This document shows positions 44,421 to 55,699 of a stretch of 64,000 nucleotides of DNA, piece by piece; positions within the stretch are counted from its first letter, which is position 1, and every line of letters starts with the position of its first letter. Under the pieces are notes generated by a model. It was not told the DNA's origin. It worked only from the letters and a program-made list of their open reading frames with translations, and searched no databases. Source of the stretch: Cheiracanthium punctorium (lineage: Eukaryota; Arthropoda; Arachnida; Araneae; Cheiracanthiidae); the NCBI GenBank assembly GCA_038373885.1, contig JAWZYV010011911.1, forward strand, positions 124,001 through 188,000, given 5' to 3'. The position numbers and the translations under genes were made by a program.

Positions 44421-46704
44421 GTCGCAAAACTGTCCCAAAGCGACTTCTCTGAAGGGTCAGAATGTAAATATACAGCGAGAGGACATAGGGACTATGTGGT
44501 GACTTTGAGGCGCGACTGTTAGTAACTCTATTGTGACAGTATTGTGTGGTCGCATTTCAGTCACAGGGGACGGTTGTGGTATTAGGGTAGTCTTTCCCAT
44601 CTACAAAATTGTCCATTATACTATATAAAATCAAAATTTAATTAACAGACTTTATCTTTGGAAAAAAATATAACGATATTCGATGCTACATTTGAATATA
44701 ATATTTGAACAATATTTGGGCTATCTATATTTAAACTATATGGCTTCAAATACTGAAAATAATATTTGATATTATGGATACACAACATACGTATATCCAT
44801 AATCGTATGTAAACATATAAGAATCGGAGTATATATTTTTTATATATCTGTTATTTGAATGTCCACACTTATTTCGACTACTGGAAGTCTTCAATTTTAT
44901 ATTTTTGAAGGAATGTGTCAATGTGTAGAAAATACCGCTTACGATAGTATATTACACTTTTTAGCTAACATTAAAATGCTGTCAATAATAAAAGTGAAAG
45001 AAGAAGAAAACTATTCTTACAGTAACTAAACATTACAGTGCACACAGGTATACGAAAATTACTAGCAAGTTTCATGCAATATTAGCTTTGGATATAAACC
45101 AATGCCTCCCGAGTGTATCCCTGTATTGGAAAATATTTTTGACTGATTTAGATTCGTTCAACTACGAGTGCTTAAAATATGTCCCAAGGGATTAATAAAA
45201 CCACATGCTCTCTAAGAACTCATTTTTTACAATAAAACGAACTCTTATATAAAAATAATCAAGCATTAAGTTTTGCTCAGTTTAAAAGTAAAAGTTTTAC
45301 TTTTTAAAATAGATGTTATAGTTAAAACATTCTTTTAGGAAACAATGTCGAAATGCCTTGAAAAAGTTTGCCACTTGTGGCACACGCATTTCCGTGTTAT
45401 GACAGGGCATTAGTTTACATTAAATGGAAATGACTGTTCCTAAAAATCTGGATTTCAGTTATTTAAAGTCTCATTAACAATCATTTATATAATTATAAAA
45501 AGATATCGCTAATATTCAGATCTCATTAACAATGGTGTTAAGAACAAAAGATTTTAACATCATGGGTTATATTTCAAAAATAACCAAGCGATAAAAAAAA
45601 TGAATAAATCAAGAATACTATTTTCTCCGATGTCAACTTCATTTTGTTTCATTCATCTTCTCTTAAAAAATTAAAATTAGAAGGGTTTTTATTTTCACGA
45701 CATCAATTATATTTTGAGATCTTATAACCTATTATTCTCCATCTTACACTTATAATGAAACATATACTCTTATACATTCATTTATAGTCAAAATATTCTT
45801 CAAGAATTATCCACTTTGATTGGTTGAAAATGAAAGGAATTAGTTTAAAATTGATAACTTGTTTATCTTTTCATGTTATATAAAGATGATACGTGTGTTA
45901 TTGGTATTATTAAATAAATTATTGGTATCGGATTATAAAATATGTATAATTTAAATTCGTAGATACCTATGTGTTAAGATAATACTTTAAATTAGTTTTA
46001 AAAATATACCTTTTTCATTCATAACTATTAATCAAATAAAACTTAAAATAAATGTATAAATATATTTATAAATATATTATATGGAAATTAAGGCTTAAGT
46101 ATATTGTTTAGAAATTATATGAAAAGCCTTTTACTGCTAATCATTATTTAGTAAATCTATAAGATAAATTTTCATTTGATTCGTTCAAGTTCAATTGCAA
46201 AAAATGTTAACCTATGTACTCCAATTTTCTATGACAACTTGATTATATTAAATAAAATTAATGAAGAAATTGAGAAACGTAAAATAAATTTTTTTTACAT
46301 GATATTTAAAACTGAAATATTTAGTTATAATTACAGTACTCACACTTAAATGCCAATTAACACGTAATTCATAAAACTTAAAAATGCTTAATTTTAAATC
46401 CTTTCTTTTATATTTTAAAATATAAAACTTATTTTGTAATAGTTAAAAAAAATCATACCATTTCTAATCGTCTCTGCGTAACTACAGCTTATGAATGATT
46501 TTGCTGTTAAGTAATTTTTTTTTAATAATAATATTATAAATTAGTAATACGTAAAAATCTTATTCAGAGTACTTGAATTGTATTTGATATTTGTTTCAGC
46601 TTTGGTTCAAAAAAATTGTGAAAGCATTGAGAAAGATTTATTCTTCCTATAAAGCAATTCAATCTTGCATTGTACTATAACTCATTCAAATCATCTGTCA
46701 CAGC

Positions 46705-46730
46705 TGAGTCAGACCGTAAGGGGTATAAAA
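46705..46730 (+). promoter_or_regulatory. AP-1-like site next to a TATA box
   Basis: TGAGTCA at 46,705-46,711 overlaps the end of a CAGCTG E-box and is followed by TATAAAA at 46,724-46,730. A GACAGTTG initiator-like word lies about 35 bp downstream. Together these could be a core promoter. No recognisable transcript follows, so chance is the leading alternative. Confidence 0.2.
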
Positions 46731-47848
46731 ATTTTTTCTTTATTTGAGCTGGTTTCGTGACAGTTGCGTTCTATGTCAATTGCTTCTTACTTACATTCTA
46801 TAAATATATTTCAGTGTTGGATTGTAAAAAAATGACTAAAGAAATTCTAACTTTAGATACATGAATGTTTTCAGAATGTCTCTTCCAGTCAAGGAATAGG
46901 AAGTCCAAACATCATCCCCACTTCGAAATGTGAAATAAGTATGTCTTTGTGACGGGATTTGTGTATAATGAGTAATATCGTGTCTACAGCTATCTATTTG
47001 TAACGCCCTGCGTTTTATACTTAAGTTTTGATAGCAAAGTCTAGTGACTAAGTTTTGTCATTTTTGCTTTAAAAAGGATGGTGGAAAATCATGGATCGAA
47101 GAACAACACTATTGCAATCAGAGTTATTCCAGAGACGGAATTTTTAAACAAGACGCATTTTCCTTAAATCGTAAATATTCTCTTGTGATTCTCACTGTCG
47201 CACTGTTTCATTCCTTGTATAAAAGTAGACTCTACCATGGCCTAGTATACAAGACACTGGATATGGTAGATGGCTAAGAAGTATGAAGATCCAGAGATCT
47301 AAAATAAATCTAGGTCTAACGTGCTGGATCTAACGTTTCGGATCGTAATCGATCTAACGTACTGGAGTTTTGGGTGATTTTCTTCAGATGTAACGTGAAT
47401 ACAGGTTAGAACCCATGAAATTCCTACACACAAGACCGTCCCCGTATAAAAAAATGGGTGGTGGAAAATCATTGATCAAATCGTACAGATACCTTTATTA
47501 TAGGTTTTCTTTCACATAACACAATACAGTCATACGGGGGCAATAAAAATACGCAATAAAAGCAGTTATTAAAACACTCACCTGGTTTACTGCATTTTTA
47601 AGTACTGAAACAGAAAAAAAAACGATGATTTGTAACTTACTAAAAAATGTATCAATTAATTTAAAGTATTTTAAAGGCACTTTCTAAAATCATAACACTG
47701 AAATTGAACTATACTTTTGATATTAAAATCTTTTAAAAGGTTAAACTGTTATGCACGAAGGTATAAACTTTAAAATACTTTACCAGCAATGATAAAGCAT
47801 TACATTTTAACATCGAACTTTTATGCAAAAACATATTTATAACATTTT

Positions 47849-48244
47849 CTAAAGTATTAAATTAATAGGCACCCAGACATATTTGATAAAAAATAATTCT
47901 GCTAATGACAACCTCAACTTCCTTTTCCATAATCTAAATTTTCTCTTGTTGTCTCTTACCTTTTGTTTCCTAAATAAAAGTACGTTGCTAAATATAACTC
48001 TCTTCAGAATGGTGCTGAATGTAGTATTCAACATACATGCGTGCAAATGTAAACTCTCCTTTGAAGTGTCAGTGTGACAGGTTGGACATTGTCGACTTAA
48101 GTATGTTGCGGGAGGAAACTCAGGTAAAGTTACGAAGAAAGTATGGAATATAAATGTTTGGCGAAATAGTCTAATGAAACTAGAGGCGATGTTATCATAT
48201 TGTAAGGAATGATAAATGAAACTCATTCCAAGAAACACGTGCAA
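47849..48244 (-). CDS. Unrecognised 131-codon open frame
   Basis: A minus-strand frame from Met at 48,244 to a stop at 47,849 encodes a Phe/Leu/Arg-rich protein with a CPTCHTD segment and a basic stretch (FRKQKVRDNKRKFRLWKRK). One CxxC is not enough to propose a zinc-binding domain. No related family comes to mind. Overlapping frames on the other strand and the AT-rich context favour chance or a decayed repeat. Confidence 0.15.
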   Translation of the reverse strand: MHVFLGMSFIYHSLQYDNIASSFIRLFRQTFIFHTFFVTLPEFPPATYLSRQCPTCHTDTSKESLHLHACMLNTTFSTILKRVIFSNVLLFRKQKVRDNKRKFRLWKRKLRLSLAELFFIKYVWVPINLIL

Positions 48245-50257
48245 AGTGTTGAGTTCACTTTGGTGATGGACATTTCAGAACATACTATTAAAAATGTACA
48301 TATCATAAGAGAGAAAGTTAATTCACTTTTTGTTAACACTTACGCTTGAATTTCGTCTGATTAAAAATAAAATTTTAAAACTTCTAAGCATAAATAGTGT
48401 TGATTATAAAACAATGCTCCTTATTAATATACACTTAATAAAAGCAAAAGTAGTTACGCTGAAAAATACGTAATTTTAATGAAAGGGTGTTATATTACTT
48501 TTTTTTAAATAGGAATAAATAACAATAACGTGTTTTATTTATTTACAAAGTCATTGTTATAAGCCTTAAGCATTGTGATAAATTATAACATTAACTTTTT
48601 AAGAAATTTCACTTAATTTATTCATATGAATATTTCATTACTTTACGCAAAATTCTATGCAATTTTTCGATTCTAGTGTGTTACTTAAGTGTGCTTTTGT
48701 TATAAACTAAATCATAATGATAATTTCAAATAAAATAAAAACTACCTTTCTAATTATACATTCAAAGCAAACACTTCTAAGCATGCATTATATATAATTT
48801 AAATAATAAAAAATGTTATCATAATTAAAATTAATTTAAAAGTAGAGGAAATGAAAGTTTGTAATCTCGCTTAAGTACAATTTAGTAACAGTTATAATGC
48901 CAAAGGTTTTCTTTTTAAATGCAGATTTCTTAAATTCCTTAGAGCATTAATTTAGCACGCTCAGTTAAAAAGGTAGTTTTTAACTTTGCGTGATTAGTTA
49001 ATGGAAATTGTCTGCTTTTCGCAATGAAATTCGTATTTTATTGCTATTATAGACGATTTTAACATATTTTTGTGCATGTGAAAAAATTGTAAGAGAAATT
49101 ATTTTGATAAATATGCAATTTAACTTTCTAAGGCAAAGTGGCGAGGAATAACATTTTTAAACTTCTTTTATCTCTTACAAATTATTTTATATGAGAAAAT
49201 TTAAATTGTATGAACAAATTAACGCACTTGAGACACTATCAATTCGATTTTTATCAAATTTAATTTTCGTTTTTAAGATCGGATCATTTGTCTGTTTTAT
49301 AATAACATAAACATTTTTTTAAAGTTAGACAACCGCAGGTATCAAACGGTACTGTTACTCATTACAGTATTCTAATTACTTTACGCAATCTATTTAAGAG
49401 TCAAGCATTTTTTTTTCCTTTGAAACTTTTCATATTATAGAAGAAAAAAACTTGAAAAAACATTTTGTACCTCCTAAAATTTAAGTAACATATTAAAATT
49501 AAGTTACACGCTTGCGTGAAAAATAATTATACAAGCAAAAAGTTCTACATTGCATCTTGACATTCTGTGCGTGTAAGACATTCGCAATTCAGAGGAACAT
49601 AATGACGTCTTTTGAAGTGCCTCGAAGATGATACTCATTTTGTGGTACCTAAACTCATCAAATGCTCTAAATGTATTTCAAATAAGTATTCTATTTCAAA
49701 AAAATATATATTTAGGTCACTTTCTCAAGTCTTACCAATTTCTAGTTTAAAATAATTCATGGAAAAAGTAATATTTTTTGATTAATAATAATATTTTAAT
49801 ATCTGTTACGCCTTGTTATGTAACTCTGTAACATTTAATTTGCATATTCTATTTATTTTCAAACGTTTAGTTTCGGCACATACATATATTAGTAAATTGC
49901 AAACTATAAAGCAAATATAAATACTGCAAATCGTGATTTATCCAGATGAACATGTTTTACTCTGTAAAATATAAGCATCAACAAGTAAAGTAAATCGTTT
50001 AAGGAAAAACATTAAACTTCAATGTGGATTATTTGAGGTTACGAATTTACTAGTAATAAGTAAGTAACTGGGAAGACCAGACGATTCAATTTTATACATT
50101 TGGAATTATATTTATTACATAATTCATCTTAATACCATTTATTATTCTATTTCTGATACATAATTTTGCATGTTTGAATTCCATATTAAATGAATTTGAG
50201 TTTAGTTTATGGACCTAACAGATAACTTTTGATTACAATCAGCACGTGTTTATAATA

Positions 50258-50835
50258 CAGAGTGCGCAAAAAGTTCGTGAAAACTTTAAAAATTCATTTT
50301 AAAAGAACAAATAATAAAAGAAAATTGCGGTTTGATCAAATAGGATGAGAGGGGTATTGGATTTTTTAATGACCAATTTGAACCAATTCTCAAATTTTAA
50401 AAAACTGAAAATTCTCCAACCCTTTCCATGAAAATCGCAGTTTTGCATCATGTTCTTTATGTTTTTTTAATGAATTTTCGAAATTTTCATGAGCTTTTGA
50501 CCCGTCCTCGATCCATCAAAAATTAAAAATTCATCAAAAAAGAACAAATAACGATGCAAAATTGCAGTTGCATGGACGAGATTAAAGATATTTCGGATTT
50601 TTTTTATTTGAAATATGATCCAAACTGTGCATATAAGCGCCATCTATCCTTAACGTTTTTTGTTATAAAAAGAATCCGATAACCCTCCAATTATATTTGT
50701 GCAAATCACTATTTGTTTTTTTTTAAATCACTATTTGTTTTTTTTGACTATTCAATCGACAAATCACTATTTGTTTTTTTTAAATTTCTAAAGTTTAAAT
50801 GAATATCTAAATAGTAAAGTTTTTTGGGCACGCTG
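50258..50835. mobile_element. TA-flanked Tc1/mariner-type MITE
   Basis: A 578-bp element starts CAGAGTGCGCAAAAAGTT and, from the other end, CAGCGTGCCCAAAAAACTTT. TA sits at both outer borders (50,256-50,257 and 50,836-50,837), the Tc1/mariner target. Inside, a ~90-bp segment with AAATTCAT, AGAACAAATAA and GGATTTTTT words occurs twice (about 50,288 and 50,522). AAATCACTATTTGTTTTTTT occurs three times at about 50,703-50,780. No transposase frame is present. Confidence 0.8.
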
Positions 50836-50837
50836 TA

Positions 50838-51390
50838 TTTTTAAATGCTGTATAGATATTTAAGTTAACATGCTGTTTTTTCTTCGGCCAGTATAGAACG
50901 GGTAACTCTTTTTCACATTCTTCTGTATAATCATTTTCGGCTGCGGGGAAAAAAATTACAGCAAAACTCTCAGATGGTTTCTAAAATTCAGAACTGATTT
51001 CCGTTTCGAAAGTAATACATTTTCGATGATAAACTGATTATGACAAATGTCATACTGAATGTTTTAAGAGATATCTCCCGACATTTATTTTCACTGCTCG
51101 AGAAATCTGCAGTTAGGGGAAAAATGTAGAAGTTCATAAACATGATAAATCCATATTTTGACAGTGAGCCAATATTTACTTTTATTTTCAGCAAGTACCA
51201 AGTATAATACATGCTTCAAGAGGGAAACATTTTTTCTAGTGAAACATTAATAATAGCAAACCATAGAATTTCATTTCACCTTTACAACAATTTTAAATAA
51301 TATTACTTTTATCATTAAAATAAAGATTACATAGGTTTTATATTTGTTTAATTCACTTATGGTAAACACACTGTATTATGTGATGTGCTA
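50838..51390. other. AT-rich sequence, no gene seen
   Basis: AT-rich interval between two MITEs. The 74-codon minus-strand frame at 50,988-51,212 is not recognised. Confidence 0.45.
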
Positions 51391-51400
51391 ACATTTCAGG

Positions 51401-51574
51401 AAAGGGGCATTGCCAAGGGGGGGATGGGGGGGTCATAACACCTCCCAAGAGGATTTTTTTGCTAAACAATATGTATATTCTTCACTCCCTTATCACAGAC
51501 ACGTATACATATGTGTGAGTTGCAGTAGCCGTACTCCCCCTCCTCCGAATGAAATATTTCTGTCTACGCCACTG
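51401..51574. mobile_element. hAT-like MITE with TTTCAGG flanks
   Basis: A ~174-bp G/C-skewed element starts AAAGGGGCATTGCCAAGG and, read inward from the other end, AGTGGCGTAGACAGAAATAT. TTTCAGG borders it at 51,394-51,400 and 51,575-51,581, a 7-bp match extending to 8 with one mismatch. The 'GTGGCGTAG' tip is one I associate with hAT non-autonomous elements. The ends are diverged from one another, so the pairing is imperfect. The frame at 51,410-51,604 runs across it and is not a gene. Confidence 0.5.
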
Positions 51575-51814
51575 TTTCAGGCAATATATTTTTTATATAT
51601 TTGAAGATTTTACTAATGCAATAAATACAGAGATTTTAATCTTTATTTACAAGAAAAAGAAAGCAGAAAATCTTTTGTTACCAATAAACAGTTCATTTAC
51701 AAATTTGATCTTTTTTCTTCTTTTTTTTCTTATGCTAATAAAAATATGCCTATTTTATAGACAAAAATCAATCGGAATACATTCGGAAAACTTTATTTAA
51801 TTTATTTCTACGTT

Positions 51815-52190
51815 TTTTGCAGGCTATAATTTTTTAATTATAATCTTCAAATATTTTATTTTATTCTTTTTGACAATTTTTATTTTAATATATTCATAAA
51901 ATAAATTATGCGTGCTATATGATTGTAAAACTTATTTTACTACAGTATGTATAGACATAATTACATCGTCCTGTTTTCCCAATAAAAACAATTCACAATC
52001 TTTTCTTTAACGAGGGATCATTTTGCCCTTTAGGTAAGGGTAAAATGAGCCTATGGACATTTTGAAATATGTCTACAGTGCAACATATAGTGTAAAAAAT
52101 ACTCACAAAATACATATTTTTAAAAAGTATGATATCTATACAAGTTTTCCCCTTAAGGTGATCATTTCAGAGTACCTTTCCCTAGATGTG
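51815..52190. repeat. Dispersed repeat, copy A
   Basis: The order CAGGCTATAATTT, AATCTTCAAATATTTTATTT, TCATAAAATAAATTAT, TGTAAAACTTATTTTA, CAATAAAAACAATTCACAAT, TAAAATGA.CCT.T.GACATT and a final TTCCCCTTAAGG is repeated at about 55,205-55,640. It is related to 12,600-13,020. It is interspersed, non-coding and of unknown class. Confidence 0.75.
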
Positions 52191-52933
52191 TTTTCAAGAG
52201 GGAAAAAAAAAATCTTTATAATGCAATGAAATTCGTTGGTTTCGACGTACAGAGAGAGAAAATATAAGATTTTGGCTGTTTTTGACGTTTTGTACTGCAA
52301 GTATTCTTTGAAAAATTAAAAAATAATACTTATGTAATCATAAAATAAAAATAGTCATACTTCCAAAACATGTACTTTCGACACCAGTAAATAATTTTAT
52401 TTCTTTCCAAAACGAGATGCACAAAATTTTACATGTTCTGTTAAAACAAACTAAAAAAGAATCTGAGTTTTGAATAAAATTGCTTTGCAGAATGTAACCA
52501 TTTTAGTGTACTTTTTGGTTTATTTTTTTCTCCTCTATGTATTTCAGACATTTGTTTTTTTTTTGCTATTTTCCTAAACATATTGAGTTTAATGCAAAAC
52601 ACTGCGTGCCTTGAATTTCTTTCAATATTCCAAGTGATGTCAGAAGTCCAAAAAGTCGAAAAACGAAAAAGAAATAAAAAACACTTACCAGAAGTTTTGA
52701 AATTTACAATTCTCTATGGAAAAGGCGTTTAGAAAGAGCTGTAAATATTGCAGTTCGGAAAACATTTACGATGCGGTTTTCATTCTGAATCTAATTATTT
52801 GCAGAATATTCAAATGATTGCCTTTATAGAAAATCATGTCATTAAAATAAAGCTTATATCTTACATTCTACATTATATGAAAGTTTCATTATAATGGATG
52901 TACAAGACAGTAATGCCATTTTATACTTTAAGC

Positions 52934-53223
52934 CAGTGTTTCTCAACTTGTGGGGCGCGCCCCCAAAAGGACGCAGAGCGATTGCACGGGGGGCGCGAGT
53001 AAAACCAAAGAACAACTAGTGATGCACGTTTTTAAAAAATCATCTTATTTATTCTCATTTTTACTCAAAAAAATATCCAGTTTCGCTTAAAATGTTCATC
53101 CAAACTGTACTGATAACATTATTTCGTAGAAAATTCGAGTAATGTTCATTTAAAGAATAAAAAACGGAATGTATGCTGAAAAATGTGAGGGGAGGAGGCG
53201 AAGTTAAAAGATGAGAACCGCTG
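52934..53223. mobile_element. hAT MITE with perfect 8-bp target duplication
   Basis: A 290-bp element begins CAGTGTTTCTCAACTTGTGG and, from the other end, CAGCGGTTCTCATCTTTTAA. It is bordered by CTTTAAGC at 52,926-52,933 and again at 53,224-53,231, an exact 8-bp duplication. 'CAGNGGTTCTCAA' tips are classic for non-autonomous hAT transposons. The interior has a G/C-rich left part (GGGGCGCGCCCCC) and an A/T-rich centre without a gene. Confidence 0.93.
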
Positions 53224-53231
53224 CTTTAAGC

Positions 53232-54780
53232 TCAAACGATGAATTTTAAGCCTGTTTTTAATCACAGACAAACTGTGTGTGGACAACGGATTCGTATTTG
53301 TTACATTTTAAAGCACGACTTTTAAAGATAATTGTCATTTTTTTTTTCTTTCAAACTACATACTTGAAAAAAGGGAAGTGCGACTGATGCACTCTTCTCT
53401 TTGTGTGATCTTCAAAATGTTCTGAACTTGCTTCTTAAGTATTTCTGTTTGCTCCATTGCAACAATGGTTTTATGAGTATCTGTTTTACTTTACTTGAAA
53501 TAGGGTGGAATATGCGAAACGTTTTTTTACCTCTTTTACACATGAATTAAGAATTTTAAAATATGCTGTCTTATCTATAATCTAAATCGGAATCTTTAAA
53601 TACGTGCCAAATTGCGTATAGTTCGACTAAGTAGTTTCGATTAAATAAAATATGGGCATACGTAAAATCTACGTCACCTTCCGGAAAATAAATAATTGAG
53701 CAGTAAAAATCTGTTCTTTTAGGGGAATGAAAAGCACCAAAGCATGTATTTTTTGCTATCCTGCAAAAATTATTATTTTGGTTGTAAAAAAAAGGTGGGG
53801 TAAATTGTATTGTGCAAACTACTTAAAAAAAGTTTCAGAAATTAAAGATAATATTAAAAGTAAGCAAAATGTATTTCAAATAAACATAATTACATCTATA
53901 TTCTGTATATTTACTAACTAAAAAATATTATATTAATATTTATTCTGTATTTTTACTCAATAAAAAAGTCTTAAAGAAATTGGATGGTAATATTTTAAAG
54001 CCAACACTTTTCATATTCGAAGTATAATTTGTTTCATTATCATTTCTAATATTTCGCCTATATATTACTTTGATATATGAATTAAATATGTATATGAGTA
54101 AAAAAGAAAATACTATCAGGAAGAATATATTTTACATACACTATACCAGCGATATTTAAAGCTTAATATGAATGTGTGTCTGTTCTATAAAATTGTTTTC
54201 AAAAATATTATTTATATGAAGAGATCATAAAAATTTTAAAATGATAAAAGTAGTATAGTAATAAATTAATAAAATAAAATATTCGGCACAATTTCATGTG
54301 TCAATGAATTTTAGTTTCAGTGAAAAGTACTATTACTAGAAAATAATTAATCAACTGCTAAGTTTACACAAGCTCATGTTTCATACCTCGTCATTAAATT
54401 GTAATGCGTCAAATACATTCAACGACATAATCTGTGGCTTTCGAGGATCAAATAGAAATCGTAAGCCATCCCAAACTTATCAGAACTGCGTAATGTATCG
54501 AAGCATCAGCTTTCAGATTTATATCATTGAATAATAATTCAAAACTACATAGATTTTAAAACACTTTTAAAGGGGTTTTTTAAAGTCTCTTTTTACAACT
54601 AACAGGAGAGACGAGGATAAGTAGTAACATTTTTTTTTCACATTTTGATCTATATTTACATAACTTAATGGAGGAACTCAATGAAAATTTGAACCAGACA
54701 TCAGAGAACTATTGCCAACCTTTTCATAAATTCAGCGTTGTATATAACGTTTGACACGTGAGTAAAATTTTAATGTATAT
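53232..54780. other. AT-rich sequence, no gene seen
   Basis: AT-rich DNA. The 64-codon plus-strand frame at 53,727-53,921 is Lys/Ile-rich and unrecognised. Confidence 0.5.
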
Positions 54781-54891
54781 GAGAAAGGCGGTCTAAAATG
54801 ATTCTAACTGGTGGAGAGATTCAAGTACAAGCCACGCCCGTTCTCTTTGGTTCAGTTAGCACTATCTACCGAATTAACACATAAACTAGTT

Positions 54892-54949
54892 ATGCCAATT
54901 GAAGAAGAAGCAGTGTTGAATTCTTTGAAAAATTGCCTTTTGTCATATG
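54892..54949 (+). CDS. Candidate first coding exon, unknown protein
   Basis: An ATG at 54,892 opens 19 codons (MPIEEEAVLNSLKNCLLSY) and one base, ending at a good donor, ATG|GTAAGC (GT at 54,950). About 40 bp upstream GGTTCAGTTAGC contains an arthropod-type TCAGT initiator, and CCACGCCC lies about 20 bp further up. The order initiator, short leader, acidic N-terminus and donor is what a first exon looks like. No TATA box or confident second exon was found in the remaining 9 kb, so this stays a suggestion. Confidence 0.25.
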
Positions 54950-54959
54950 GTAAGCACTA

Positions 54960-55204
54960 ACTTTCGATTTATTTTTATAAACAGTGTTTCATATACAGAA
55001 ATATGACCTGGTTTACCGAATGGAAAGTATTTTTAGTATAATATTTAAAGTAGATTCAGTGTCACAAATGCTTAGCTTGATGGATGACGTGAGTTCTGGG
55101 ATACCTGAGAATAGCGATCATGTGTATTCTTGTGTTATGTTCTCTAATATTCCTAGTTTTTGAAGTGGCTGAAAAAGATATTATTTCATTTATTTCTCCT
55201 TTTA
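54960..55204. other. AT-rich sequence, no gene seen
   Basis: Short AT-rich stretch after the candidate donor site. No acceptor plus open frame was convincing. Confidence 0.45.
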
Positions 55205-55640
55205 TTTTAGGCCATAATCTCTGAATTATAATTTTCAAATATTTTATTTTATTGTTTGTGACGCTTTATTACTTTAATTTTCATAAAATAAATTAATATT
55301 GCTATGTTACTGTAAAACTCATTTTATTTCATTAGGTATAGTCATTATTACTTTTACGTAATTTCATCTTGCCGATGAAAACAATTTACTATCTTTTTGA
55401 AATGAAAATCATTTTTCTCTTTAGTTGAGAATAAAATGATCCTGTAGACATTATTTCTAAATTATTTTTTTATTACTTAATGTGAGTTGAAGATATTATT
55501 CGAATATGTTTATAATTAAAAATATCGTGTAAAACATACAAGCAAAATGCCAAAATTTTATTTAAACATTTCCGTTATTTATACAATTTTTCTCCTTAAG
55601 GAGACATGGGACTACGTGAAGGGAACATACCTTAAGGGGA
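55205..55640. repeat. Dispersed repeat, copy B
   Basis: Second, longer copy of the repeat at 51,815-52,190, in the same orientation about 3.39 kb downstream. It shares AATTTTCAAATATTTTATTT, TTTCATAAAATAAATTA, TGTAAAACTCATTTTATT and AAAACAATTTACTATCTTTT, and ends in CTCCTTAAGGAG. The copies differ at many positions, so the split is not recent. Confidence 0.75.
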
Positions 55641-55659
55641 TCTCCTTAAGGGTTTATAT

Positions 55660-55693
55660 GTGATTTATCAAGTATGATACATTGATAAATCAC
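55660..55693. repeat. 12-bp perfect hairpin
   Basis: GTGATTTATCAA (55,660-55,671) pairs with TTGATAAATCAC (55,682-55,693) over a 10-nt loop. It directly follows the TCCTTAAGG words of the dispersed repeat. Confidence 0.95.
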
Positions 55694-55699
55694 TTAAGC

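Larger units (their letters stand above)
43079..44591. mobile_element. 1.5-kb element with ACTACCCTAAT inverted ends
   Basis: ACTACCCTAATAGCACAG at 43,079 is matched from the right end (44,591, other strand) by ACTACCCTAATACCACAA, with an 11-bp perfect core. Just inside both ends are many GTGAC/GTCAC words arranged as subterminal repeats, as many DNA transposons carry for transposase binding. The interior has only short frames (66 and 61 codons) with no transposase motif, and a run of eleven Cs near 43,788. A tRNA-like SINE head lies near the right end. No clear target duplication was found, so the superfamily is unknown. Confidence 0.65.
44592..50250. other. AT-rich sequence, no gene seen
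   Basis: The longest featureless part of the window. It is strongly AT-rich, has no recognised repeats, and frames of 60-77 codons are unassigned. Two items within it are listed separately: a candidate promoter cluster at 46,705-46,730 and an unrecognised 131-codon frame at 47,849-48,244. Confidence 0.45.

Noticed and set aside
55580..55660. Rho-independent style terminator (CTCCTTAAGGAG)
   Set aside because: The palindrome is part of a dispersed eukaryotic repeat; bacterial termination is not relevant here.
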